Shown piece by piece: positions 9,901 through 17,763 of a stretch of DNA of 64,000 nt (the first letter of the stretch is position 1; each line of letters starts with the position of its first letter). Made by a program: the position numbers and the translations under genes. The notes below the pieces were generated by a model. It was not told the DNA's origin, made no database searches, and saw only the letters and a program-made list of their open reading frames with translations. The stretch is from contig NZ_BBWV01000001.1 of the NCBI RefSeq assembly GCF_000974785.1, positions 1,178,001 through 1,242,000 on the forward strand, in the 5' to 3' direction. This DNA is from Flavihumibacter petaseus NBRC 106054. GTDB lineage: Bacteria > Bacteroidota > Bacteroidia > Chitinophagales > Chitinophagaceae.

Positions 9901-10012
9901 ACCGTTGGCTATAGTGATCATCGGCGGGTTGACTGTGGGCACCTTCTTCACCACCTGGTTTATCCCCTTGGCATATTGGTATTTCACAAAATGGAAGAAT
10001 AAAATTAAATGA
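6968..10012 (+). CDS. RND (AcrB-like) efflux permease
   Basis: This 1014-aa inner-membrane pump has the RND plan: TM1 (RPIGILLSFIVVIIFGLASL), a large porter loop, TM2-6, a second loop and TM7-12. The TM4 relay reads GMLIDNSIVVID, with Asp398 then Asn399. The TM10 counterpart reads LIVDDPILKID, with Asp909 and Asp910. This is the Bacteroidota type with one TM4 aspartate rather than the AcrB Asp-Asp pair. The TolC gene overlaps its stop by 4 bases. It should take substrate from the periplasm or outer leaflet. The context suggests the Sec-exported peptide as substrate, but drug efflux cannot be excluded. Confidence 0.95.
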   Translation: MTKYLIKRPIGILLSFIVVIIFGLASLWKIPVSLLPNIDVPRIVILVHYPNTAAFNLEQNIIRPIRESLGTISHIEKIESRSANHYGIVTLIFEYGTKMNLAYIESNEKLDQLSSSFPRDMQRPIIIRTNTSDIPIIRVQVTPKSQSEYLGVSELSEKILRKRLEQVEGVSVVDISGQQHGVITVTPYLEKIIALNLDEDDLTRTIQNANKDLGGMSVRDGQYRYFIKVTNALESADNIARLPITTKNGTVLQLQQIAKISWISEKPTGFHLFNNKEGLVLTIQKQPDSRMNELVPKIKEQVRQFTKDYPNIDFSLSQDQSFLLEAGISNLYQDLIYGGILTILLLFLFLGNWVSPFLMSISIPTSLIITFIFFYLFDISFNIISLSGLALGIGMLIDNSIVVIDSISRKRKNGMTAIDSAINGTNEVIVPVISQVLTTVAVYLPLILLSGVGGALVFDQSIALTISLCVSLLVAFILVPILYKQISNNNASNQNDDSVFYKYVSVAYHKMIDHILRHNKIYLLITISLMPIGIFILAKMPVNGLPKIERKESMIHIDWNSPIDANENLIRTKSLLREIQGGCNVTEAEIGIQQFTIQQEKSAVLNTELYYACDTESEKTKMDQTVRNWIENYYPNAFYQILDAPNAFTQLFSTSAPFLEARFKPILNQGGEGAWKNLQHVIDSIKNKSFKLGDEFQKEIMVDLILHDQKMALYGVTKEQIETKLHELFGNYTITNIKRFGEIRSILLKTNQNQISNQLATVIQGNNNAYYPLNQFITISYSSTPKYYTSDKSGQYKSINFGEETFDPEMLQKQIKKYALDSGYNVQFVGRYIDGKKHSQRLWYIFFIVLILLYTILVIQYENLIQPFLVMLTIPLGITGGAITLWLAGGTLDIMAIIGFVVILGLIVDDPILKIDTLNKLENKYLAQGLRHDKDLLYKMIHEAGDLCLKPLLMVSLTTSIALVPVLFVGGIGNDMQKPLAIVIIGGLTVGTFFTTWFIPLAYWYFTKWKNKIK

Positions 10013-11481
10013 TGAAACAATATTTAGTTCTCATATCCACTACTCTACATTTTGTTGCCGCCAGTGCCCAAAATGTACAACTTTCACTCGATGACGTAAT
10101 CAAAATTGCACAATCGAGTTCAATGAAATTTAAGCTAACAGAAACCCAAAAACAGATAAGCTACTACCAATTCCAAAGCTATAAAAGTGAATACAAACCG
10201 CAAATCACTTTCTATGGAAACGCACCAGCCTATAATAAAGAATACCTTGCTGTTCGCCAACCGGACGGTACAATAAAATTTCAAGCAATAAGCCAAACAA
10301 ACTCCAACTTTGGTTTAGGCCTAAGTCAGAAAATCGCCCTCACTGGTGGTGAGGTTTCGGTTAACACTGATCTAACCAGGTTTGATGACTTTCAGTCAAA
10401 AGAAAAACAATTCAATGCCACCCCCATCTACATACGCTTAACACAACCCCTATTTGCATTTAATGAGCTTCGATGGAAAAAACGGATTGAACCACTAAAA
10501 TTTGAAGAATCGAAAAGGATATACATTGAACAGATGGAAGAAATCGCAAGAACATCTGTCAACCTTTTTTTTTCAGTATTAAACGCGCAAACTAACATCA
10601 ATATAGCCTCGTCCAATCTGCAAGCTGCAGAATTGAATTATGAAACAGAAAATAAACGAATCAAATTAGGAACCACAACTGAAGACAAAATACTTCAATT
10701 AGAGATGCAAGTGTTGTTAAGTCAACAAAACCTAGAAAAAGCTAAATATGATCTTGAAACTTCAAATCTGAACCTGAAAACATTTTCTGGCTTGAACAAT
10801 AATAACACCTACGAATTGCTAATTCCTGACAATGTCACATTCTTTTCAGTAAATGCTGAATCAGCAATAGAATATGCAAGAACCAATCGATCCGCCTTTA
10901 TTACATTCGAACGAAGAAAGCAGGAAGCCCAGCGAGATATGGCCGAAGCAAAAGCCGACAAGCAACAAGTACTATTGACAGCAAGCCTTGGATATAACAA
11001 TACAGGCGAAAACATAGGTCAAACATATCATGATCCAAAAGATCAACGAAGGCTAAATATCGGATTTAACATTCCTGTAGTAGACTGGGGGCGTAGAAAA
11101 GCAAGATTTAACACTGCATCGGCATTAGAAAAGTTCACAATATTCAATAATGAATCAGAAGAAAACATCCTGGTTCAGGAGATAATTACGCAAGCAAAAA
11201 GTATAGAACTTTTAAGAAGAAACATCGCCCTGTCTAAAACTTCTGATTCTGTTTCCCAACGGCGATATGCAATCGCAACCAAACTCTATCAAGTTGGAAA
11301 GCTATCAATCACTGATCTGAGTTTGGCACAAATAGAAAAAGACAACGCTAAAAGGAGCTACATAGATGCTCTCAGACAATTTTGGGATAGCTACTATTTG
11401 ATGAGAAAATTAACGCTATTTGATTTTGAAACAAATACCCCATTGTACAATGACAACCAAAATTCTTTACAGAGTAAATGA
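10009..11481 (+). CDS. TolC-family outer membrane efflux channel
   Basis: This 490-aa protein has a signal peptide (MMKQYLVLIS...AASA) and two repeats of the outer-membrane efflux protein fold. Its long Gln/Lys/Glu-rich coiled-coil helices are visible at LQAAELNYETENKRIKLGTT and its C-terminal counterpart QRRYAIATKLYQVGKLSITD. It overlaps the permease stop (ATGA), so adaptor, pump and channel form a complete tripartite exporter. The sequence is Asn- and Lys-rich like its island neighbours. Confidence 0.94.
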   Translation: MMKQYLVLISTTLHFVAASAQNVQLSLDDVIKIAQSSSMKFKLTETQKQISYYQFQSYKSEYKPQITFYGNAPAYNKEYLAVRQPDGTIKFQAISQTNSNFGLGLSQKIALTGGEVSVNTDLTRFDDFQSKEKQFNATPIYIRLTQPLFAFNELRWKKRIEPLKFEESKRIYIEQMEEIARTSVNLFFSVLNAQTNINIASSNLQAAELNYETENKRIKLGTTTEDKILQLEMQVLLSQQNLEKAKYDLETSNLNLKTFSGLNNNNTYELLIPDNVTFFSVNAESAIEYARTNRSAFITFERRKQEAQRDMAEAKADKQQVLLTASLGYNNTGENIGQTYHDPKDQRRLNIGFNIPVVDWGRRKARFNTASALEKFTIFNNESEENILVQEIITQAKSIELLRRNIALSKTSDSVSQRRYAIATKLYQVGKLSITDLSLAQIEKDNAKRSYIDALRQFWDSYYLMRKLTLFDFETNTPLYNDNQNSLQSK

Positions 11482-11518
11482 ATCGCCAGGATACAATCCT
11501 TACAACCATTCTGAAAAT

Positions 11519-11749
11519 TCAACTCGCTTTAAAATTGAAGTGAAATTTTCCTTCGACCTCGTAGTAAAAACTATTTCGACGTCTACAAAATGAAATTGGC
11601 GCACCCATTGACTTCAAAAGTCCAATGTATTCATACAGTGTGCTTCGTGAAATATTCAATTTATTAGCAAGATCTTGTGGCGTGCCCGTGGACTTAGTCC
11701 GAATTAAATTGTCCAATCGATCTAAGCGGTCAATTACATGCTTTGCCAT
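11519..11749 (-). CDS. Mini HTH protein (76 aa), paralogue of the one at 485-724
   Basis: This protein contains LIRTKSTGTPQDLANKL and a second helix region TLYEYIGLLKSMGAPI, followed by a short basic/Tyr tail. Identity to the protein at 485-724 is clear over the full length. It lies on the strand opposite its neighbours, convergent with the TolC gene and divergent from the second RND gene. It is therefore well placed to control the promoter region 11750-11916. It has no effector domain. It is probably a local regulator, although it could be a leftover of a duplicated peptide module. Confidence 0.75.
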   Translation of the reverse strand: MAKHVIDRLDRLDNLIRTKSTGTPQDLANKLNISRSTLYEYIGLLKSMGAPISFCRRRNSFYYEVEGKFHFNFKAS

Positions 11750-11820
11750 TATTTCCGAATTGAATTATAGGAAGGTTTATGACACCAAACTATTAAAATT
11801 TGAGAGTAAATCAATCATTA

Positions 11821-11836
11821 ATGCAAACGTTTGCGT
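11821..11836. promoter_or_regulatory. LacI/PurR-like operator palindrome upstream of the second RND gene
   Basis: The perfect 12-bp palindrome GCAAACGTTTGC (11823-11834) has a further matching outer pair. It resembles LacI-family operators such as the PurR site. It lies between the divergent HTH gene and the RND gene. A weak -7 candidate, CAACTTTG, follows at 11859-11866. No LacI-family gene is in the window, so the regulator is unknown. Confidence 0.5.
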
Positions 11837-11916
11837 GATGAGAGGCAGAGAAATAAAACAACTTTGATCCGTCGTTTCCCGACTTAACGCAATGATAACA
11901 CAAGGCCAGAACTGAA

Positions 11917-14900
11917 ATGAGACAGAATAGCTACAACTTCCAGATTGACACTATAACACCGTTCCGGATAGTCACCCTCATTATCACTTTAATGGTTTCC
12001 AGTATCCTAATTATACCAAAACTGGATTTCGAGTCAAAAACCGAAAGTAACATTAACGAGTTCCAGATCTCCTTTGGGATTCCCAACTATAGTGAATTCG
12101 AAATTGAGCAACAGGCCACCTCCATATTGGAGACAGCCTTTTCTCAACTATCCGGTATTGAAAAGATAAAATCCTCATCGGGAAATGGCTATGGAACAAT
12201 CGCGATAAAATTCTCGAAAGGCACCGATATGGAATTCAAGAAATTCGAATTAACCTCGATGCTAAGGAGGATTTATAAGAATCTACCTCCGGAAACCACA
12301 TACCCAATTATCAATGGAGGTGCTGATAACAATGAAAAAGAATTTCCTGTTTTAGTTTACAACATTCAAGCACCCTTACAAACATCAGAACTAAAAAAAC
12401 AGGCTGAATCAATTTTCAGAAAAACGCTGGCGGGCGTAGATGGTATTAAATCAATCACCGTTTCAGGTTCTGAAAATAAAAGTCTTAGTATTAAGTATAA
12501 CATAGAAAAGTGCCGAGCCTGGAAAATTCAACCTGCGCTACTCAAAACTACATTAGATGCGTACCTCAACTCAAATTACATCGGTACTGTTAGTAGCACT
12601 GCCGGTGAAGAATTCTTTGTACGAATCCCTTCGACAGTTCATACTATAGGCGAAATCGGTCAAATTCAGATTCCATCAAACTCCAACACAACAATTCATC
12701 TAAGCGACATTGCACAAATTAATCTTGAAGAACAAAACGCTAAATCCTTTTTCAGAATAAACGGAAAGAATTCTCTTAATATATCGATCTATATACAAAG
12801 CAGCTTCAATAGGTTTCTATTGGCAAATGAAATCAAAAATACTATCAGGAAATCAGCTCCTCAACTATCAAATAGTTTCAATTTAGCTATATCATATGAT
12901 GACACTGCACATTTGTCCGACGATCTACAAAAAAACATTAAACTCCTTTTCTGGTCCTGCGGGATCATAATAATCCTGATACTAGCTTTTTACAAAGATT
13001 TTAGAACTAGGCTGGTGCTATTTTCAAGCATAATAGCAAATGTTCTACTTTCTGTACTGCTCACCTCCATAGCCCGTATAGAAGTTAACTCATTTACGAT
13101 AATTGCTCTAGGATTTTCAATTCTCCTAGGAGTGGAGCATACAATTGAAATGTCAAAATATTGCCTTAGGGAAAAGAAGAAATGGGGATACTGGGCCTTC
13201 TCTGGCGCGTTGCTTGCACTCGCAATACCGCTGTACCTGGTATCAAAATTAACAGTCACCAGAAATATCAACTTAAGTAATTTCTGCTTTGGAATTGCTC
13301 TGGTATTGTCATCTTCATTCATCGTTTCCATAGTATTAGTTCCCAATCTATATTCACTATTCTCCAATAATTTAAGCAGTAATCCAGCTGCAAACAATCG
13401 CATTCATAAAAACAAAACGTTAATCAGTAAGTCATACCTAAACTTGTATTATAGAGCAATTGAAACAATAGCAAATAAAAGAAAGATAGTTTTGACTATA
13501 CTCATTCTAATATTCGGACTTCCATTGTTTATGATCCCTACCAAATGGGAAGGTGATAGATGGTACCACAACGTTTTCACCCATACACTCGGTAGTGAAT
13601 TCTACCAGAAACAAATTCGTCCAACTGCCGATATATGGCTTGGCGGTATTTTAGGACTATTTGAGAGAGAGATTAGGGAAAAGGCCAATTACAGAAACTT
13701 AGATGAAACTAGACTTTATGTAAGAGCAGAATTGCCATTTGGAAATACAGTTGACCAAATGAATGGAATTCTAACTCAAATAGAAGAGTATTTATCTACT
13801 GAACAGGGAATTAACAGGTTTACGACACGCATACTTTCAGCTCAGAATGGAAATATTGAAATTAGTTTCCAAGAAGGATTTGACAGGAACAACTTTCCAC
13901 ATTTGATAAAATCACGACTCATCAATCGTTCCCTCAACTGGAATGGAGTCAAATGGAATATTTATGGAGTAGGTAAGGGATTTAGTAACGATGACGGTGG
14001 AGCTATTCCCAACTTTCAAATACTGCTTAAGGGGTATGACTTCAATGAATTGGAAAAACAAGCGATAAAACTAGGTGACAAATTAAGAAAATATAGACGA
14101 ATCCAAAATATCAATACAAATGAACTTGCCGACTACGGCCAAAGGCAAACCTGGGAGTACAAATTACAAATGGATAATAACAAAATGGCTCTATTCGGGA
14201 CCAATAAGCACAATGTTGTACAATTAATAGATGAAATAAGTAAACAGACAAACACTTATCAATATGTAATCCTGAATAATCAATTTTATCCGGTCCTGCT
14301 AAAAGAAAACAATGCCTCCATGTTTTCAAATTTCAATCTATTGAACGATCCTTTAGCCCTAAAATCAAATTCGCTCATAAGACTCAAAGATTTTAGTCAA
14401 TTGGAATTACAACTAGGCCCGAGCACTATTTACAAGGAAGACCGACAATACATCCGTATTGTAAGCTTCGAATACATGGGCTCTGGTGATATCGGAAATA
14501 GCATCCTAAAATTAAGTATTGCCGATGCCAATCGCGAGATGCCAACAGGATTTACTGCAACAAACAATATGGAAATCTGGAAAAATAAAGAACCACAAAA
14601 ACAAGTCCTCTATATATTGTTCGGATTGATTTCAATCTACTTTGTTTGTGGAATTCTTTTTGAGGACTTGACAAAGCCATTCGTAATTATAGGAATGATA
14701 CCAACTTCTTTAATAGGAGTTTACTTGAGCTTCTATTTTGGAAATGTTACGCTCGACCAAAGCAACCAGGCCGCCTATGTCATTGTGAGCATATTTGCAA
14801 TCCGTTCCGCGATTCTAATATTAACTGATGTTAGCAAGTCCTTTAGGATAAGACCTAAAGCTAACCAAAACCTGCTGTTGATTAAATCTGTAGCCACTCA

Positions 14901-15084
14901 CTTTCCTACATTTCTCTTCATTTTTATCGTGGTGTCTTGCGGACTACTACCATTCATTTTTGAAGGCCCAAACAAGATCTCTTTCTTTTCACTAATCGAA
15001 GGAATTTTAGGTGGACTGATTTTCTGTTTCTTAGGAACATTTGTTATTCTACCTGTCTATTTGTGGAACACAAAGCAACTTTGA
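11917..15084 (+). CDS. RND permease-like protein with altered proton-relay residues
   Basis: This 1055-aa protein has the RND topology: TM1 at about residues 17-38, porter loop, TM2-6, porter loop, TM7-12. At the TM4 relay it reads LLGVEHTIEMSK, with Glu407 and His408 where pumps have Asp-Asp or Asp-Asn. At TM10 it reads AIRSAILIL, with Arg963 where AcrB has the relay lysine. It is diverged from the pump at 6968-10012 and has no adaptor or channel of its own. It could be a partner subunit in a heterotrimer, as in MdtBC, or a pump with different coupling. Its separate divergent promoter region suggests independent control. Confidence 0.85.
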   Translation: MRQNSYNFQIDTITPFRIVTLIITLMVSSILIIPKLDFESKTESNINEFQISFGIPNYSEFEIEQQATSILETAFSQLSGIEKIKSSSGNGYGTIAIKFSKGTDMEFKKFELTSMLRRIYKNLPPETTYPIINGGADNNEKEFPVLVYNIQAPLQTSELKKQAESIFRKTLAGVDGIKSITVSGSENKSLSIKYNIEKCRAWKIQPALLKTTLDAYLNSNYIGTVSSTAGEEFFVRIPSTVHTIGEIGQIQIPSNSNTTIHLSDIAQINLEEQNAKSFFRINGKNSLNISIYIQSSFNRFLLANEIKNTIRKSAPQLSNSFNLAISYDDTAHLSDDLQKNIKLLFWSCGIIIILILAFYKDFRTRLVLFSSIIANVLLSVLLTSIARIEVNSFTIIALGFSILLGVEHTIEMSKYCLREKKKWGYWAFSGALLALAIPLYLVSKLTVTRNINLSNFCFGIALVLSSSFIVSIVLVPNLYSLFSNNLSSNPAANNRIHKNKTLISKSYLNLYYRAIETIANKRKIVLTILILIFGLPLFMIPTKWEGDRWYHNVFTHTLGSEFYQKQIRPTADIWLGGILGLFEREIREKANYRNLDETRLYVRAELPFGNTVDQMNGILTQIEEYLSTEQGINRFTTRILSAQNGNIEISFQEGFDRNNFPHLIKSRLINRSLNWNGVKWNIYGVGKGFSNDDGGAIPNFQILLKGYDFNELEKQAIKLGDKLRKYRRIQNINTNELADYGQRQTWEYKLQMDNNKMALFGTNKHNVVQLIDEISKQTNTYQYVILNNQFYPVLLKENNASMFSNFNLLNDPLALKSNSLIRLKDFSQLELQLGPSTIYKEDRQYIRIVSFEYMGSGDIGNSILKLSIADANREMPTGFTATNNMEIWKNKEPQKQVLYILFGLISIYFVCGILFEDLTKPFVIIGMIPTSLIGVYLSFYFGNVTLDQSNQAAYVIVSIFAIRSAILILTDVSKSFRIRPKANQNLLLIKSVATHFPTFLFIFIVVSCGLLPFIFEGPNKISFFSLIEGILGGLIFCFLGTFVILPVYLWNTKQL

Positions 15085-15498
15085 ACCTTGTCGTCGTAAC
15101 CATGAAACAATAATTCCAGTTCCATTCACTGTAACGCTATAATCAGAAATGGGAAGAGCTGGACATTAATCTGCGGCATTGCAACCACTATTTAATAATA
15201 ATTGGAAATCAGGGAACCGCTTGCCCGCTCGGAGTTTGTCGACGGCCGATTTAAACTAATGCGTAACTGTATGGAATAAACTCTTGACTATTAATCTGAT
15301 TTCTACAAATAATACGACTGCGATCTGAAAAGAATCTTATTCCAATTTAGGAATAGGTGGACAAAACCCGTAAAACAAACTGTAATTCAACCAACGGGAT
15401 CAAAACGAAAGAAACTAACTCAGAAACGATAAATCGTTTGCCAGCAATGCCTTTACAAGGGTTTCAAGTCGTTTAGCACTCATTTATTATTATGTAAG
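15085..15498. other. Gene-free AT-rich segment between the island and tRNA-Arg
   Basis: These 414 bases carry no convincing ORF on either strand; the longest start near the tRNA is 22 codons (15483-15415, minus). There is no visible terminator after the RND gene. The AT-rich composition continues up to the tRNA 3' end and stops there. This is what the end of an integrated element without its integrase would look like. Confidence 0.5.
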
Positions 15499-15570
15499 TA
15501 GCCCCGACAGGAATCGAACCTGTATCTAAAGTTTAGGAAACTTCTATTCTATCCATTGAACTACGGGGCC
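15499..15570 (-). tRNA. tRNA-Arg (anticodon CCT)
   Basis: The 72-base minus-strand sequence folds as a tRNA. It has a 7-bp acceptor stem (GGCCCCG with CGGGGCT, first pair G-U) and a D-stem GTTC/GAAT with one wobble. The anticodon stem GAAGT/ACTTT carries loop TTCCTAA, giving anticodon CCT. The T-arm is CAGGT TCGATTC CTGTC, and the discriminator is A. CCA is not encoded. Its 3' end faces the AT-rich island. Confidence 0.95.
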
Positions 15571-15710
15571 ATGGAAAGCGGTCTCGAAAGTGAAGCCACC
15601 TTTCCGGGGCTGCAAAAATAGTGGATTTCACCTTTCCCTGCGCCCGTCAAAAGAACAATTGCCCGCAGAACGCAACAAAGTACTAGCTTAACAGCCCATA
15701 ATGCTTCTAT

Positions 15711-16181
15711 ATGAAATGTTTTGTTCTTGCCGCTGCGCTCGCACTCGGCTGTTTTTTCACCCATTCCCCCGTCATGGCACAACAAAAAGCCGGTAAAAAT
15801 ATCCGGATCAACCACGTCGCGCTCTATGTAACCAACCTCGCCAAAAGCACCACTTTTTATAAGGAAGTTGTCGGCCTCGATACCATTCCCGAGCCCTTCC
15901 ACGACGGAAAACATACCTGGTTCTCCATCGGTGATAAAGCCCATCTCCACCTCATCGAAGGCCGCCACCAACCCACGGAAGGCGAAAAAAACACCCACCT
16001 CTGCTTCAGCACCGGCAACCTTGATGCCCTGATCACCACCCTCACCAGCCGCAAGATCGCCTATGAAAACTGGGCGGGACAAACCGGCAGTGTCACCAAA
16101 AGGGTGGACGGTATCCGCCAGATCTGGTTCCGTGACCCCGACGGCTACTGGATCGAAGCCAATGACGATTTTCAGCCCTAA
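15711..16181 (+). CDS. VOC-family (glyoxalase-fold) protein, secreted
   Basis: This 156-aa protein has a signal peptide ending near PVMAQQ, so it is probably periplasmic. One VOC domain follows. INHVALYVTNLAKSTTFYKE begins the first beta-alpha-beta-beta-beta module, and THLCF and YWIEAND carry the usual metal-ligand positions of the second. The pattern His...Glu...His...Glu is consistent with a metal site. The reaction is unknown; lactoylglutathione lyase-like or dioxygenase-like activity is possible. It is the first core gene beyond the tRNA. Confidence 0.87.
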   Translation: MKCFVLAAALALGCFFTHSPVMAQQKAGKNIRINHVALYVTNLAKSTTFYKEVVGLDTIPEPFHDGKHTWFSIGDKAHLHLIEGRHQPTEGEKNTHLCFSTGNLDALITTLTSRKIAYENWAGQTGSVTKRVDGIRQIWFRDPDGYWIEANDDFQP

Positions 16182-16231
16182 AGGAGCTTTCCCGGCTATA
16201 CCCGAATACCCGGCAGGTGGGTGGAAATCAC

Positions 16232-16239
16232 TACCTTTG
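16232..16239 (+). promoter_or_regulatory. -7 box TACCTTTG for the TPR protein gene
   Basis: This exact TAnnTTTG match lies 17 bases before ATG 16257 and downstream of a competing ATG at 16221. It decides the start at 16257 and implies a leader of only about 12 bases. No clear TTG -33 box was seen. Confidence 0.6.
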
Positions 16240-16256
16240 CCGCCATTTCATCGACT

Positions 16257-16907
16257 ATGAAGTTTTACAATATCGTCATCCGCCACCGCCTCCTGATCGG
16301 CATCGCTTTCCTGGTGCTCGCCATCGTCACCAATATCTACGGCGGTTTCTGGCCTGCCTTCCTGCCCTACCTGGTCGGCGTCATCCTGATCTTCGGACAT
16401 TTCTTCTTTGGCCCCATGCGCCTGATCCAGGAGCATATGGAATCCGGCGATATGGACGGTGCTGAGAAAGTGCTGTCTTCCATCAAATACCCCAACCTGC
16501 TGTATAAACCCATCCGTTCCGTCTATTTCACGCTGAAAGGCAACATCGCCATGATGAAGCAGGATTTCGACGGCGCTGAAAAAATGATGAAGAAAGGCCT
16601 TGAACTGGGCATGCCCATGAAAGAAGCCGAAGGTGCCAGCCTCCTGCAAATGGGCATGATCGCCATGCAGAAAAGCGACATCAAAAGCGCAGAAAACTAT
16701 ATCCGTTCTGCTCTCCGCAAAGGACTGCCCGACAAGGAAAACGAATCAGCCGCCTACCTCCAAATGTGCTCTATCATGATGACCAAAAGGGAATTCCGCG
16801 CAGCAAAAGACTTCTTCCGCAAAGCAAAGGCGCTGAAGCCTGCAACACCCGAGATCGTCAGCCAGATCAAACAGATCGAAAAATACATCCAACGCATGCC
16901 CGGGTAG
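16257..16907 (+). CDS. Membrane-anchored TPR-repeat protein
   Basis: This 216-aa protein has two closely spaced N-terminal membrane segments (LIGIAFLVLAIVTNIYGG and LPYLVGVILIFGHFFFG). Tetratricopeptide-like helix pairs fill the rest (GNIAMMKQDFDGAEKMMKKG, GMIAMQKSDIKSAENYIRSA, SIMMTKREFRAAKDFFRKA). The TPRs are predicted to be cytosolic and to serve protein-protein contacts. The partner is unknown. The start at 16257 is chosen because of the -7 box just upstream. A short stem with a T-run at 16991-17020 may end its transcript. Confidence 0.8.
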   Translation: MKFYNIVIRHRLLIGIAFLVLAIVTNIYGGFWPAFLPYLVGVILIFGHFFFGPMRLIQEHMESGDMDGAEKVLSSIKYPNLLYKPIRSVYFTLKGNIAMMKQDFDGAEKMMKKGLELGMPMKEAEGASLLQMGMIAMQKSDIKSAENYIRSALRKGLPDKENESAAYLQMCSIMMTKREFRAAKDFFRKAKALKPATPEIVSQIKQIEKYIQRMPG

Positions 16908-17212
16908 AAAAGCTCGCAAAGTAATTTTTGTTTCACGCCAAGCACGCAATGGTGCAAAGACGCAAAGGATTGAATTTCAAATAAATGTAGAAGCCCTGGA
17001 GTAGTTTACGGGGCTTTTGTATAGCCATTATTAGCTCAATTATAACTCAGGTTTTCGGTTGGTTTTGGGAGTTTTCTGGGCTCTTTCTGGGCTCATCCTC
17101 CGTTATTAAACGGAAGATGGGCAGAGAATGCGCCGACTAAGCATCCAGAAACAGCCGAAAATCCGACCTGGCAAAGAGTCCCAACTGTAGTAAAACTGAA
17201 ATTTCACCGGAC
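16908..17212. other. Intergenic region with an ACGCAAAG-type repeat and a terminator
   Basis: About 305 bases separate the TPR gene and the convergent SRPBCC gene. At 16933-16970 there are repeated units related to ACGCAAAG (ACGCCAAG, ACGCAATG, TGCAAAG, ACGCAAAGG), a low-complexity intergenic repeat. At 16991-17020 a 6-bp stem AAGCCC/GGGCTT is followed by TTTTG, a modest terminator for the plus-strand gene. At 17081-17096 TCTGGGCTCTTTCTGGGCTC contains a short direct repeat. I see no convincing gene. Confidence 0.5.
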
Positions 17213-17734
17213 TTAATCGCTGGCTGAAATGGCCCCTGGATGGGCATCTGGAAACAGAAGCCTTTCCACCGCCTCCCGCCGGAACGTAAAAATGGTTTTC
17301 AGCTGCCCGCGAACCAGCCATCCGCCGGCAAGATCACCCACAACACCAAATGGAAGCTGATAATCAACGATATCTGTCATTTCTACGCCTCCGGCAACAG
17401 CTTTAAAATGATGCTGATGCCGCCACAACCGGTAAGGACCCCTCTCCTGTTCATCCACAAAATGCCGGTAAGCAGAATCGCCGTCCGGATCGGATCCAGC
17501 TTCTACAATTGATATGACCGTCGTCCACCGCACCGGCCACCCGAAGAGTGGCCTTAACCGGTAATCGATCCGCTGACCCGGAAAGATCGGATCATCAGTC
17601 AGATCCGTCAACACTTCGAAGCGCATCCCGGGTGGAGTAATCCTTGCCAGGTTCAGGGGATTTATGAAAAAAGACCAGGCCTGGTCCATAGGAACAGGCA
17701 AATACTGCTGGTAATGAAGGCGGTGTACAGCCAT
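17213..17734 (-). CDS. SRPBCC (START-like) ligand-binding protein
   Basis: This 173-aa protein starts with the coenzyme Q-binding/START-like pattern RLHYQQYLPVPMDQAWSFF, then NPLNLARITPPGMRF. Beta strands ending in VDYQLPFGVVG and a long C-terminal helix follow. Members of this superfamily form a helix-grip cavity for hydrophobic ligands; the ITPP motif occurs in a subgroup of cell-division-inhibitor-like SRPBCC proteins. No catalytic residue can be assigned. The C-terminal 20 residues after RRE are not obviously part of the fold. It is divergent from the lipoprotein gene at 17764. Confidence 0.82.
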   Translation of the reverse strand: MAVHRLHYQQYLPVPMDQAWSFFINPLNLARITPPGMRFEVLTDLTDDPIFPGQRIDYRLRPLFGWPVRWTTVISIVEAGSDPDGDSAYRHFVDEQERGPYRLWRHQHHFKAVAGGVEMTDIVDYQLPFGVVGDLAGGWLVRGQLKTIFTFRREAVERLLFPDAHPGAISASD

Positions 17735-17739
17735 TTTGC

Positions 17740-17747
17740 TAAGTTTG
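17740..17747 (+). promoter_or_regulatory. -7 box TAAGTTTG for the Ig-like lipoprotein gene
   Basis: This exact TAnnTTTG match ends 16 bases before ATG 17764. A TTG codon at 17752 would fall at or before the expected transcription start, so 17764 is taken as the start codon. Confidence 0.6.
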
Positions 17748-17763
17748 CAACTTGAAAAATTAC

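Noticed and set aside
15415-15483. 22-codon minus-strand ORF beside the tRNA as an integrase remnant
   Set aside because: It is too short and has no recognisable recombinase motif.
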